A DNA stretch of 64,000 bases from Methylocapsa palsarum (GTDB lineage Bacteria > Pseudomonadota > Alphaproteobacteria > Rhizobiales > Beijerinckiaceae): assembly GCF_900114285.1 (NCBI RefSeq), contig NZ_FOSN01000001.1:310001-374000 (forward strand). Reading direction: 5' to 3'. A program made the position numbers and the translations under genes. Positions 37,751 to 45,465 of this stretch are shown here, piece after piece. The notes beneath the pieces are model-generated. The model did not search any database. It worked only from the letters and a program-made list of their open reading frames with translations, and was not told the origin of the DNA. The stretch's first letter is position 1. Each line of letters starts with the position of its first letter.

Positions 37751-38221
37751 ATGGTTGACGCGGCCGCAACAATTGAAACGCCTTCCTCCGCCGATGCGCC
37801 CTTCGTCAAGGAGCTCATCAAAATCTGGCGCGCGCAAGACAGTCACGGCGCGTGGGAGAGCAAGAAGGATCTCTCTCTGCTTGATCCCTACATCATCGAT
37901 AAGGAGCAGCGCCGCAAGCTGCCGATTATCGGCGATCCTGATCCCGACATGATCTGGCGCCTCGAACTCTTCTTCAATGCGGTTGCGCTCTCGATCGAAC
38001 GCCAGACGGGCGTGATGATTTCGCCCATGTTGAAAATGAGTCATGAAGGCTTTGGCCGCATGGTTCTCATCGGCGGGCGCCTGATTGTCGTCAACAAGCA
38101 ATTGCGCGACGTTCACCGATTCGGATTCGACAGTCTCGACAAGCTCGCTGAGGAGGGCGCAAAATACGTCCAGGCGGGCGTCGATATGGTCAACCAGTTT
38201 CCGGACGTTGCGAAATATTAA
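37751..38221 (+). CDS. NifX-associated nitrogen fixation protein
   Basis: This 156-residue protein is of the NifX-associated (DUF269) family, with [20 protein letters not shown] near residue 25 and the conserved [28 protein letters not shown] block. The family occurs only beside nif genes; its exact function is unknown. It lies three bases after nifX and its stop touches the next gene, so the genes are translationally linked. Confidence 0.95.
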   Translation: MVDAAATIETPSSADAPFVKELIKIWRAQDSHGAWESKKDLSLLDPYIIDKEQRRKLPIIGDPDPDMIWRLELFFNAVALSIERQTGVMISPMLKMSHEGFGRMVLIGGRLIVVNKQLRDVHRFGFDSLDKLAEEGAKYVQAGVDMVNQFPDVAKY

Positions 38222-38236
38222 ATGAGGAGAGACCTG

Positions 38237-38437
38237 GTGAGCGATGTCGACGCGTTGAAAGCCGAGATCAAGAAATTGTCCGCAAAGGCGATGCAGGCGA
38301 AGATGGACCTGCACGACCTCTCCGAGGAATTGCCGATCAACTGGCCATCGATTCTCGAGGTCGCGCAAAGGGCGCACGACGCATTCTCCCTCCTCGAAAC
38401 GAAACGCGCCGATTTGAAGTCGCTCGAATCGGTTTGA
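38237..38437 (+). CDS. CCE_0567-family (DUF683) metalloprotein
   Basis: This 66-residue helical protein starts at GTG 38237, preceded by AGGAGAG. An ATG at 38222 in the same frame overlaps that ribosome site and is less likely. VDALKAEIKKLSAKAMQAKMDLHDLSEELP is the characteristic N-terminal helix pair. Family members bind iron or copper in cyanobacteria and are encoded beside nifX and its associated gene. The role is unknown. Confidence 0.9.
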   Translation: MSDVDALKAEIKKLSAKAMQAKMDLHDLSEELPINWPSILEVAQRAHDAFSLLETKRADLKSLESV

Positions 38438-38456
38438 ACAGAGAAAGCCTTCCACC

Positions 38457-38747
38457 ATGTCGCAATCAGCTCGAGATGGACGTCTGTGGCAACCTGAATA
38501 TCTGGTCGCCATTGATCCCGGGAAATGCATCGGCTGCGGCCGGTGCTTCAAAGTCTGCGGCCGTGATGTCATGACCTTGAAAGGCATTGGCGAGGACGGC
38601 GAAATCGTCAGCCTCGACGATGATGAAGACGACGAGGTCGAGAAGAAGGTCATGGTGATGAACGACACCGGCGCCTGCATCGGGTGCGGCGCGTGCGCCA
38701 GGGTCTGCCCGGCCAATTGTCAGACGCACGAACAGGCGGCGGCCTGA
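38457..38747 (+). CDS. fdxB: Nif-specific ferredoxin III (FdxB)
   Basis: The protein has 96 residues with two 4Fe-4S motifs: CIGCGRCFKVCGRD and CIGCGACARVCP, separated by an acidic loop (SLDDDEDDEVEKK). This is the typical form of the nif-linked ferredoxin III between the DUF683 gene and nifQ. It may donate electrons for cofactor assembly. GAAAGCCTTCCACC precedes the ATG, which is a weak ribosome site. Confidence 0.95.
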   Translation: MSQSARDGRLWQPEYLVAIDPGKCIGCGRCFKVCGRDVMTLKGIGEDGEIVSLDDDEDDEVEKKVMVMNDTGACIGCGACARVCPANCQTHEQAAA

Positions 38748-38767
38748 CATTGCGGCCCTAGAATTCG

Positions 38768-39400
38768 ATGGAGCGGGCGATGCGTGGGATTGAAGCTTAC
38801 GACTTGCTGATGTCCTGCTCGGCCGGCTCGCCTGGAGACCGGTTCGAGATGCATATTATCGCGTCCGGCTTGGCGCTCGCCCTTGACGAAAAACCGTCGG
38901 GCGAAGATTTGTCGGAGGCTTTGGGGCTCGATCAGCCTGTCCTGCGCGATCTGATCGGAACGATGTTTCCGGGCGCGTGCGAGCGCATCTCGTGCGATGC
39001 GAGCGGACCAGGCTGCTACAGGACTGATGAGGAAGAGCAATCGCTGCGCGATATCCTGTTGATGTACTCATCTGTGGACGAACCTTTAGCCGGGGTCCTT
39101 GCCGCCATCATCGCCCGGCGGTGCAAGTCGCCGCATCATCTCTGGCAGGATCTCGGCCTGCGTGATCGGACCGAACTTTCCCTGCTCATGCAGCGATATT
39201 TTCCCCGTTTGGCGGACAAGAACCAGAACGATATGAAGTGGAAGAAATTCCTTTACCGATTGATTTGCGGCTCGGAAGGTTTTGTCTTTTGCGCCGCTCC
39301 TGTCTGCTCGGACTGCGATGATTTCGCCCAGTGCTTTGGCTCCGAGGATGGCCTGTCGCGCTTGGCTCGCATTGCGCGCGAAGCGGACGTGAACGCCTGA
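38768..39400 (+). CDS. nifQ: Molybdenum-delivery protein NifQ
   Basis: This 210-residue protein has the C-terminal cysteine motif C-x4-C-x2-C-x5-C (CAAPVCSDCDDFAQC), which binds an Fe-S or Mo-Fe-S cluster. NifQ donates molybdenum to NifEN for FeMo-co. The N-terminal half is helical and less conserved. Two possible ATGs (38768, 38780) are close; GGAGCGGGC lies before the second, so the true start may be four codons shorter. It is the last gene of the nifHDK-to-nifQ strand run. Confidence 0.93.
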   Translation: MERAMRGIEAYDLLMSCSAGSPGDRFEMHIIASGLALALDEKPSGEDLSEALGLDQPVLRDLIGTMFPGACERISCDASGPGCYRTDEEEQSLRDILLMYSSVDEPLAGVLAAIIARRCKSPHHLWQDLGLRDRTELSLLMQRYFPRLADKNQNDMKWKKFLYRLICGSEGFVFCAAPVCSDCDDFAQCFGSEDGLSRLARIAREADVNA

Positions 39401-39432
39401 AAATCACGGCGATCCCCACCTTCCGGCGCCTC

Positions 39433-39747
39433 CTATTCGATACCCACTTCGCGCGCTTTCCACATCGCCGCGATACGAAAGCGCTCGTTGATCGCCTTCG
39501 GGTTCGCCAGAATCTGCGCCTCGGTTTCCTTGAACGCGTTCTCGACGATCGTCGCTTCTTCGCGGGTCAAGGCGACGCGTCCGGCCATATGCGTGGCGTC
39601 GGGCGCCGCGTCCCAGATCGCGCGCCGGTTCGGATGCTGCTGGACCTCGATGAGTTCAAAGCACTCCAGCTGGCCGTCGAGCCGGATCGCCAACCCAGTC
39701 ACCTCGAGCTTGCGTCCGTCCTGCGTCACCTTCACGAGCGTCGTCAT
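39433..39747 (-). CDS. Unrecognised small protein, nif accessory operon
   Basis: This 104-residue protein starts at ATG 39747 after GGAGAG. An N-terminal beta part (MTTLVKVTQDGRKLEVTGLAIRL) leads to a helical C-terminal half (ALTREEATIVENAFKETEAQIL). No family is recognised. It is the last of four minus-strand genes (from 41446) with a near-consensus sigma-54 site at their head. One base separates it from the preceding gene, so they are coupled. It is a candidate nif accessory protein of unknown function. Confidence 0.7.
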   Translation of the reverse strand: MTTLVKVTQDGRKLEVTGLAIRLDGQLECFELIEVQQHPNRRAIWDAAPDATHMAGRVALTREEATIVENAFKETEAQILANPKAINERFRIAAMWKAREVGIE

Positions 39748-39748
39748 G

Positions 39749-40012
39749 TCACTCTCCATCCTTTGTCGCCAACCAGCCATACCCACCCTGATCCCATAAC
39801 TGGGCCAGGACCTGATCCGGCTTCCATGCCGGAAACGACGCCGACACCGCTTCGAGATCCGCCTTTAGCCGCAGCGCATCGTCGCCATGAATCCGGGCGG
39901 TCATCTCGTCGCTCTTGAAACGGAAGACAAAATCCGCCCCATCCCCCGACGACAGAAGTTCATAGTCCGTTCCCTCAACCAGCGGCGTCAGCGCCTTTGT
40001 GTCGTCGGACAT
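39749..40012 (-). CDS. Unrecognised small acidic protein, nif accessory operon
   Basis: This 87-residue protein begins MSDDTKALTPLVEGTDYELL. A beta segment (ADFVFRFKSDEMTARIHG), a helix, and the end WDQGGYGWLATKDGE follow. No cysteine or known motif is present. The gene sits between the sulfurtransferase gene (21 bases) and the 104-residue gene (one base). Function unknown; co-transcription with the sulfurtransferase is likely. Confidence 0.7.
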   Translation of the reverse strand: MSDDTKALTPLVEGTDYELLSSGDGADFVFRFKSDEMTARIHGDDALRLKADLEAVSASFPAWKPDQVLAQLWDQGGYGWLATKDGE

Positions 40013-40033
40013 CGGTGTTCCTTGTTTGTGAGC

Positions 40034-40894
40034 CTAAGCGGCGGCCGCTGCGGGCGTGTCTTCGGCAAGACCCCATTCCGCCCACGAGCCGTCGTAGACC
40101 GCCGCCGTCGTGTGGCCAAGAAGGTAGAGGCCGAGGGCGGTCACGCAGGATGAAATGCCGGAACCGCAGGTTGTCACGACAGGGCGGTCAAGATCGACGC
40201 CCGCTGCATGAAACCGTCCCGCCAGCGCCTCCGCAGGAATGAAAGCCCCTGACTCGGGATCAATCAAATCGCCCCACGGAATGTTCACGGAATTCGGAAT
40301 GTGGCCGAGCTTTTTTGTGGGAAACAGATCTTCCTGCGATCCGTCGAATTTACCCGGACCGCGGCTGTCGACGACTTGTTCCAGGCCGCTATCAAGGTTT
40401 GCTTTCATTTCGGCGAGAGCCCGTACGAGCGAGGGCTTAAATTCGGCCGTGAACGCGCCTGGTTCGGGCCGAACGGGCGACATTTCGGTGACCCGCTTTT
40501 CTTTTGTCCATTTGCCGTAGCCGCCGTCCAGCATCGCGACCTTGTCGTAGCCGAACGCGCGGAACATCCACCAGACTCGCGCCGCCGCAGATCCGCCGCA
40601 CAGCCGATCGTAGACGACAATCTGGTCGCCGTTGCTGACGCCAAGCAGGCCGACCTTCTTCGCGAAGTCAGCAGCGCTGGGAAGCATGTGCGGCAGCGAG
40701 GTGGACTTGTCCGCCACATGGTCGATATCGAAATGAACCGAGCCGGGCAGATGCCGGCCGCGATACTGGGTGCGGCCGTCAAGATTGGTGCTCACGTGAT
40801 GCCACGTGCAATCGAGAATTTTAAGGTCCGGATCGCCGAGATGCTCCTCCAGCCAATCCGTGCTCACCAGGGCGTCAAGAATTTCATCGCTCAT
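40034..40894 (-). CDS. sseA: 3-mercaptopyruvate/thiosulfate sulfurtransferase
   Basis: This 286-residue protein has two rhodanese domains (about 1-135 and 155-280). The active-site loop TTCGSGISSCVTALG near residue 245 carries the catalytic Cys, and CGSG is the mercaptopyruvate type. The N-terminal segment VSTDWLEEHLGDPDLKILDCTWH is typical. It would move sulfane sulfur, possibly for cluster synthesis. It lies second in a minus-strand operon of otherwise unknown genes next to the nif core. A housekeeping role is equally possible. Confidence 0.93.
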   Translation of the reverse strand: MSDEILDALVSTDWLEEHLGDPDLKILDCTWHHVSTNLDGRTQYRGRHLPGSVHFDIDHVADKSTSLPHMLPSAADFAKKVGLLGVSNGDQIVVYDRLCGGSAAARVWWMFRAFGYDKVAMLDGGYGKWTKEKRVTEMSPVRPEPGAFTAEFKPSLVRALAEMKANLDSGLEQVVDSRGPGKFDGSQEDLFPTKKLGHIPNSVNIPWGDLIDPESGAFIPAEALAGRFHAAGVDLDRPVVTTCGSGISSCVTALGLYLLGHTTAAVYDGSWAEWGLAEDTPAAAAA

Positions 40895-40987
40895 GCAAAC
40901 CGCCGCCTTGTAGAGTTAATGACATCTGTTGCGTTCTGGACAGTGAGTTTCCTCGCCAACGGTCGCCGCCGCAGCTCAAGCCGGCGA

Positions 40988-41446
40988 TCAGAAAGAGCTT
41001 GGCATGGGAAAGCCAGTGCGCGGTTTTGTGTTGTAGAATTCCGGTTTTTCCGGCCATTGCGCATCGGAAAGCAGCCTGAACTGCACAACTTTCAGCGGCG
41101 CGCCGGTCGAGCAGGAAACTTCGTTGAATTTGATTTCACGGTCGCCGGCCCCGGCGGAGAAATCGGCGACGACCGTGCCGTCCGCCTTCAAGGCGCGCGC
41201 AAATCCCGGCGTGCCCACACTGACCGCGGGGGCCGGGTTGGCGGCGAAATGAGGACTCTCAAGGCCATCGGCTTCCTCGCCAAAGGCGGGCGAAGCGAAC
41301 GTGAACGTCACGAGCGGGGCGCTGCGGTCGACCGGAAGATCGGGAGAACTCGGACGCGCGACGGAGTATACGACGAGAGAACCGCCGTCGAGGAGCGCCT
41401 TGATCTCATCCGGGCCGCATGCCGAAAACGCCTGTGCGACTTTCAT
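40988..41446 (-). CDS. Unrecognised protein, head of nif accessory operon
   Basis: This 152-residue protein starts at ATG 41446 with AAGGAG upstream (MKVAQAFSACGPDEIKALLDGG). It is mostly beta-rich with two cysteines (FSACGPDE and VSCSTGAP). There is no signal peptide and no recognised domain. It is the first gene of the run 41446-39433, and a near-perfect sigma-54 -24 box lies 48 bases upstream. Its role in nitrogen fixation is inference from position only. Confidence 0.7.
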   Translation of the reverse strand: MKVAQAFSACGPDEIKALLDGGSLVVYSVARPSSPDLPVDRSAPLVTFTFASPAFGEEADGLESPHFAANPAPAVSVGTPGFARALKADGTVVADFSAGAGDREIKFNEVSCSTGAPLKVVQFRLLSDAQWPEKPEFYNTKPRTGFPMPSSF

Positions 41447-41493
41447 CCTGTGTCTCCTTTTCGACATCCGCTGTCTTTTGCTGATCGCCAATT

Positions 41494-41509
41494 TTCAAGT
41501 CTCGTGCCA
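41494..41509 (-). promoter_or_regulatory. Candidate sigma-54 promoter for the 41446-39433 operon
   Basis: On the minus strand the site reads TGGCACG-AGAC-TTGAA. The -24 box is a perfect consensus; the -12 box has A in place of the usually invariant C. No TGT-N10-ACA site was found within 150 bases upstream. Confidence 0.45.
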
Positions 41510-41656
41510 ACTCTCCGGTTGTGTTGATTCGTCAGGCGCCGTTCGCTCGGGCGATATCGGTAGGCAAGCGTTTGCCGGTTGATAAATTCGCAGGGAGAAG
41601 ACGTTGCGCGATTCTTGCTACGCTTTTTTCCGGCTTCTCAGGATTTAGGTCGGCTC

Positions 41657-43321
41657 ATGGTGGAATTGGCGATCATTGGCGGCGGCGTTTCGGGACTTGC
41701 GCTGGCGCGGGCCCTTCACCGGCGGGGCGTGTCGTTCGCGCTGTTTGAAGCGCGCGAACGATTTGGCGGACGGGTTCTTGCCACGACATCCGCGACGAAC
41801 GGCGTCAGCGTCGATCTTGGCCCAACCTGGTTCTGGCCGGAAACACAGCCTTTCATCGCGGACCTCATCTGTGATCTTGGGCTTGCCGCCTTTCCTCAAT
41901 ACGATGAAGGGGGAGCGCTTCATCTCGATGACGCCAACGAAAAGCCTCGCCTGGTTGAGGGAGGCGTTCATGGCGGCGCGCAGCGGCTCGCAGGCGGAAT
42001 GACGCGCCTGATCGACGCGCTGCTCGCCGAGCTGCCGCAGGACTCCCTGCGTCCTGGATTTCAGTTGACGGGCCTTGCCGATCGCGGCGGGCGCGTTGAG
42101 CTTACGTTCCGTTGCGGCGACCTGACGCAAAAGGTTGAGGCCCGTCATGTGGCGCTTGCGCTCCCGCCGCGCCTCGTTGAACAGAATGTCCGCTTCGAGC
42201 CAGCCCTCGACGCAGCCCTCGTCGACGCGATGCGGGCGTGCGAAACCTGGATGGCGGCGCAAGCCAAGGTCGTCATAGCGTATGACCGGCCGGCCTGGCG
42301 GGAGGCGGGCTTTTCTGGGAATGCCTTCGTGACGCATTCCCAGGCGGTGCTTGGAGAGGTTTTTGACGCCTGCGACGAGACGTCCGCCAAAGCCGCCCTT
42401 GGCGGTTTTCTCGCATTGTCCGCGGACCAGCGCCGGGAATTCGGGGTCGGCCTGCCGATCCTCATGGACAGTCAAATGTCGCAGCTTTTCGGCGTGGCGG
42501 CGGTCGAGGGCGAGCAGCACTACCAGGATTGGGCGCAGGAGCCGTTGACCTGCAGCGCGCTCGATCGTTCCGCTCCGGCAGTGGACCATCCCTCTCACGC
42601 CCATCCGTTCTTGCGCCGTCCGGCCTGGGGCGGAAAGCTGTTCGTCGGCGGTTCGGAAACCGCCGCGCACGCCGCAGGCTACCTCGAAGGCGCGATCGAC
42701 GCCGCGAAACGCATCGAGCGCGATTTTATCGCCTATCATGAGACCGCGCGTCTGCGCGCGCCCGCGATCCTGGAGCCGCTAATGGATGCCGACGCAAGCG
42801 CTTTGAATGAGGCCAGTCTGGCTCGATTTGGCGAATGGGCGTCGGTTCAAGCCGCAGCGGCGTTCGAAAGCTACCGGGTCCGGCTGAACAAGAATCTCGC
42901 CCGCCAGCTCAGGAGCCAGCTTACGCAAAGGGCGATTCTCGCTTCGGTCGAGGAAGTCTACAGCAAGGCGCTGGCGATGCTCGACAGCCTACCGTTCGAC
43001 GCCCGCGCGGTTGAGGTCGAAAAGGGCCGCTCGAAGCTGACGCCGGCGGTGCAGGCGGCGTTCGGAACCTTCCTGCAAAAGCTCATGGACGAGGTTATCG
43101 CCTTCAACGCCACATCATGTGCTCTTTCGAATTTTCCCGACGAACATCATTTGTCGGGCGAATACGTCCAGACCATTCTGCGCGACATCGCGGCGGCGTG
43201 GCGGGAATTCTCGTTGGCGGCGAATGCGCTGCTTCTCGCCAAGCAGGACGCGGCCAAGCAAGACGCGGCTTTGGGCGGTCAGCCGGGCCATGAAACGATG
43301 ATGGAGATGCGACTTGAGTGA
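41657..43321 (+). CDS. FAD-dependent amine-oxidase-like protein with extra helical C-terminal domain
   Basis: The protein has 554 residues from ATG 41657 (MVELAIIGGGVSGLALARAL). The dinucleotide motif GGGVSG is followed by ARERFGGRV and the GPTWFWPE region of the monoamine-oxidase fold, and a C-terminal FAD contact lies in LFVGGSETAAHAAGYLEGAI (about residue 350). Beyond that an additional all-helical domain of about 150 residues (Ala, Gln and Lys rich) is not part of the usual enzyme. The Rieske gene overlaps its last eight bases. The pair may form an electron-transfer unit for nitrogenase-related metabolism; the substrate is unknown. Confidence 0.88.
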   Translation: MVELAIIGGGVSGLALARALHRRGVSFALFEARERFGGRVLATTSATNGVSVDLGPTWFWPETQPFIADLICDLGLAAFPQYDEGGALHLDDANEKPRLVEGGVHGGAQRLAGGMTRLIDALLAELPQDSLRPGFQLTGLADRGGRVELTFRCGDLTQKVEARHVALALPPRLVEQNVRFEPALDAALVDAMRACETWMAAQAKVVIAYDRPAWREAGFSGNAFVTHSQAVLGEVFDACDETSAKAALGGFLALSADQRREFGVGLPILMDSQMSQLFGVAAVEGEQHYQDWAQEPLTCSALDRSAPAVDHPSHAHPFLRRPAWGGKLFVGGSETAAHAAGYLEGAIDAAKRIERDFIAYHETARLRAPAILEPLMDADASALNEASLARFGEWASVQAAAAFESYRVRLNKNLARQLRSQLTQRAILASVEEVYSKALAMLDSLPFDARAVEVEKGRSKLTPAVQAAFGTFLQKLMDEVIAFNATSCALSNFPDEHHLSGEYVQTILRDIAAAWREFSLAANALLLAKQDAAKQDAALGGQPGHETMMEMRLE

Positions 43322-43778
43322 CAGTGGCATGGAAACCGAAAGCGCAACAGCTACGGGCGTCGCCTACGCGATCTGCGAGATGAACGACATTCCAAGCCAG
43401 CGCGCGCGGGCGTTTCAGCTCTTGCGTCTGGACGAAGAGGGCGTCGCGCGCCCCTGGTCGATTTTCGTGGTCCGATGGGGCAGGCAAGTTTTCGCCTACG
43501 AAAACAAATGTCCTCACGACGGCGTCAATCTCGATTGGGAGCGCCAGCAGTTCTTCGATCCGAACGGTGTGAGGCTCATGTGCGGCAAACACGGCGCCCT
43601 GTTCGAACTCGGCACCGGGTTTTGCGTCGATGGTCCTTGCAAGGGCAAGTCATTGAAGCAGATCGCCGTGAGCGTGATCGACGGCGACATTTGCGTAACA
43701 GGAGTCACGCTCGCCGAAGACGACGAGTTTGATGAAGAGCAGGAAAGCGAAGATCAGGAAAGCGAAGGGCAGGGGTGA
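43314..43778 (+). CDS. Rieske [2Fe-2S] protein
   Basis: This 154-residue protein starts at TTG 43314 (GGAG seven bases upstream); ATG 43329 is an alternative. Cluster ligands are in NKCPHDG and MCGKHGALF (C-x-H and C-x2-H). The ending is acidic (DDEFDEEQESEDQESEGQG). The segment before the cluster (ICEMNDIP to ARP) is repeated in the truncated gene at 63887, so the two are paralogues. The gene overlaps the flavin oxidoreductase gene by eight bases, suggesting a shared complex. Confidence 0.88.
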   Translation: MSDSGMETESATATGVAYAICEMNDIPSQRARAFQLLRLDEEGVARPWSIFVVRWGRQVFAYENKCPHDGVNLDWERQQFFDPNGVRLMCGKHGALFELGTGFCVDGPCKGKSLKQIAVSVIDGDICVTGVTLAEDDEFDEEQESEDQESEGQG

Positions 43779-43790
43779 GCCCAGGCCCTG

Positions 43791-43904
43791 GAGCATATTC
43801 CGATTGGATTGAATCAATCCAATCGAGAAGACTATGCTCAAATCTTTGACTCTGGAGTGATTTCTGATCGACCGCATGACTTCATGCGATCGGAAAGCGC
43901 TCTA
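43791..43904 (+). repeat. Dispersed double-hairpin repeat, copy 3
   Basis: It has the same two hairpins as at 12464, with GAGCATATTC...GACTATGCTC and GGAGTGATTTC...GAAAGCGCTC. The last bases CTA (43902-43904) form the stop codon, on the minus strand, of the unknown protein that ends here. Confidence 0.9.
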
Positions 43905-44492
43905 GACGGGCCTGTTTTCGTTGCGGTTCTTCACCGGCTCCATCAGCGCCAGGCCCTGCTCGTATGTGATTGCTTCAAAGCCGGTGTCAGCGTTACGGGC
44001 GGCGTCGAGGACATGGTCGAGTTTGCCGGCCGTGTTCATCTTCTTCATGTCGTTTTTGTCGATGCTGAGCAGATCTGTCATTTCCTTCCAGACCGTCGAT
44101 TCATCGCAAGGGAGCACGGCGAAGGTGACGCCATCGATCGTGACGCGATATTTCGCCAGGAGATCGATGTTGTTGCAATACAGGAAATAGGCGCCCGTCG
44201 GACTCAGGAGACCTTTGAGCACATCGGCGGCCGTCGACAGATATTCGAAAGAGTGAAGATAGCCGGCGAGAACCGGGATCGTGGTTTCGCCTTCATCGGC
44301 GATAGTCAGAACCTGTTCGATCGAAAATTCGGGCGGCCGCTTCTCGTCGGCCAATTGAGTTTGGAACTTGAGAGCGATGTCGCCCCGGAAGCCGAAACGG
44401 CCCGGTTTTGTCGTCGGGCTTTTCAGGACGGCGTTGAGGAGGCGGCCCTCCTTGTCGAGTCGGTCGAGCGCAGTTTTCTCAATCGTGGTCAT
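43902..44492 (-). CDS. Unrecognised protein divergent from nif-type iscA
   Basis: This 196-residue protein starts at ATG 44492 (MTTIEKTALDRLDKEGRL). A longer frame to 44636 has basic, repeat-free residues with no support. It has mixed alpha/beta character with a central hydrophobic segment (TGAYFLYCNNIDLL) and an acidic, charged C-terminal half. No family is recognised. The stop codon is provided by repeat copy 3. It is divergent from the iscA-nfu-nifS operon; a weak sigma-54 element lies 56 bases upstream. Nif-regulated expression is inference. Confidence 0.7.
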   Translation of the reverse strand: MTTIEKTALDRLDKEGRLLNAVLKSPTTKPGRFGFRGDIALKFQTQLADEKRPPEFSIEQVLTIADEGETTIPVLAGYLHSFEYLSTAADVLKGLLSPTGAYFLYCNNIDLLAKYRVTIDGVTFAVLPCDESTVWKEMTDLLSIDKNDMKKMNTAGKLDHVLDAARNADTGFEAITYEQGLALMEPVKNRNENRPV

Positions 44493-44547
44493 AATTCCAT
44501 TTCTCATCTGACGGCGGTACCGGCGCGGGCCGGCGCTAATCCTTTTA

Positions 44548-44563
44548 TGCAATTGATCTGCCG
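44548..44563 (-). promoter_or_regulatory. Weak candidate sigma-54 promoter for the unknown gene at 44492
   Basis: On the minus strand the site reads CGGCAGA-TCAA-TTGCA. GG and GC are spaced ten bases apart, with three mismatches in the -24 box. The site at 44651-44666 lies about 90 bases upstream. Confidence 0.35.
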
Positions 44564-44650
44564 CGTTCCGATTCGAAGAAGGGCCTTTTCGCCTTTTGTG
44601 AGCCAAGGCTCGCCGAACCAAAGTCCTTCCCCCCAAGCTGAGGAAGGCCG

Positions 44651-44666
44651 TGTCGGAAATCCGACG
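44651..44666. promoter_or_regulatory. Near-consensus NifA upstream site (iscA)
   Basis: TGT-CGGAAATCCG-ACG differs from TGT-N10-ACA in the last base. It is 62 bases before the iscA -24 box and has the same TGTCGG...CGACG form as the site before fdxN1 (54924), which supports both. Confidence 0.5.
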
Positions 44667-44727
44667 AAAGTCGGAAACGCAACAGCCATGCGTCCCATAA
44701 ATTACATCATTTCAAGATGTTATGGCG

Positions 44728-44743
44728 TGGCACGGCGTTTGCG
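44728..44743 (+). promoter_or_regulatory. Sigma-54 promoter of the iscA-nifUSVW operon
   Basis: TGGCACG-GCGT-TTGCG matches the -24 consensus fully and the -12 core TTGC. It lies 41 bases before the iscA ATG. Confidence 0.85.
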
Positions 44744-44784
44744 ATCTCGTTGTCCAATGACCCAGGATTCTTGAGGTTTCGACG

Positions 44785-45105
44785 ATGATTAACCTGACTG
44801 ACAGCGCATTGAGCGCGGTGCGAAGCGCGATCGACGGCGCGGCGGAACCCGCCAGCGGCCTTCGCATCATGGTCGAGGCCGGCGGCTGCGCCGGATACAA
44901 ATATATGATGGGCCTCGTGAACGCGGCCGACCCTGACGACACGGTGGTCGAGCGCGACGGCGTCAAGGTTTTCGTCGACAACAAAAGCCACGAACTTCTC
45001 GCCGGGACGACGATCGACTTTGTCGTCGCGATCGAAGGCGCGGGATTCACCTTCGAAAATCCCAACGCGACGTCGAGTTGTTCCTGCGGGAAATCTTTCG
45101 GCTGA
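44785..45105 (+). CDS. iscA: Nif-type IscA/HesB iron-sulfur carrier
   Basis: This 106-residue A-type carrier shows the three conserved cysteines in GGCAGYKYMM and SCSCGKSFG. It would insert clusters into nitrogenase or assembly proteins. It is the first gene of iscA-nfu-nifS-nifV-nifW with a consensus sigma-54 promoter. A second HesB-like gene at 58849 lacks one of these cysteines. Confidence 0.94.
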   Translation: MINLTDSALSAVRSAIDGAAEPASGLRIMVEAGGCAGYKYMMGLVNAADPDDTVVERDGVKVFVDNKSHELLAGTTIDFVVAIEGAGFTFENPNATSSCSCGKSFG

Positions 45106-45135
45106 TCCGAATCCAACCCATTACCGGAGCGCAAC

Positions 45136-45450
45136 ATGCTAACCGAAGTCCAGCAGGAAACCTTGCCGCAGCGCGCTGAACGCGAGATCTCGCCCGTGGC
45201 GGAAGCCGAGCGCGCGCGTCTGATCAAGGAAGCGATCGAGGAAATCAGGCCGAACCTCAAACGGGACGGCGGAGATTGCGAACTGATCGAAATCGCCGGC
45301 AACAAGGTCATGGTCCGGCTGACGGGAGCTTGCGTCTTCTGCAAATTGAGCAGCGCCACACTAGACGGAATCCAGACCCGCATCGTCGAAAAGCTGGGCG
45401 AATTCGTGCGTCTGGTTCCTGTCGCCGGCGGCGTGCGGGCCAATCTTTAA
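45136..45450 (+). CDS. NifU C-terminal (Nfu) domain protein
   Basis: This 104-residue protein contains only the Nfu scaffold domain with the CVFC motif (TGACVFCKLSSATL) near residue 65 and an N-terminal helix. It lacks the N-terminal IscU-like and the central [2Fe-2S] domains of full NifU. It could hold 4Fe-4S clusters delivered from NifS. The gene is 30 bases after iscA and 15 before nifS. Full NifU is not encoded in the window. Confidence 0.93.
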   Translation: MLTEVQQETLPQRAEREISPVAEAERARLIKEAIEEIRPNLKRDGGDCELIEIAGNKVMVRLTGACVFCKLSSATLDGIQTRIVEKLGEFVRLVPVAGGVRANL

Positions 45451-45465
45451 GATCAACGAAAAGTC

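Noticed and set aside
41560-41575. Possible sigma-54 element before the flavin oxidoreductase (TAGGCAAGCGTTTGCC)
   Set aside because: GG and GC are nine rather than ten bases apart, and the stretch is a simple inverted repeat.
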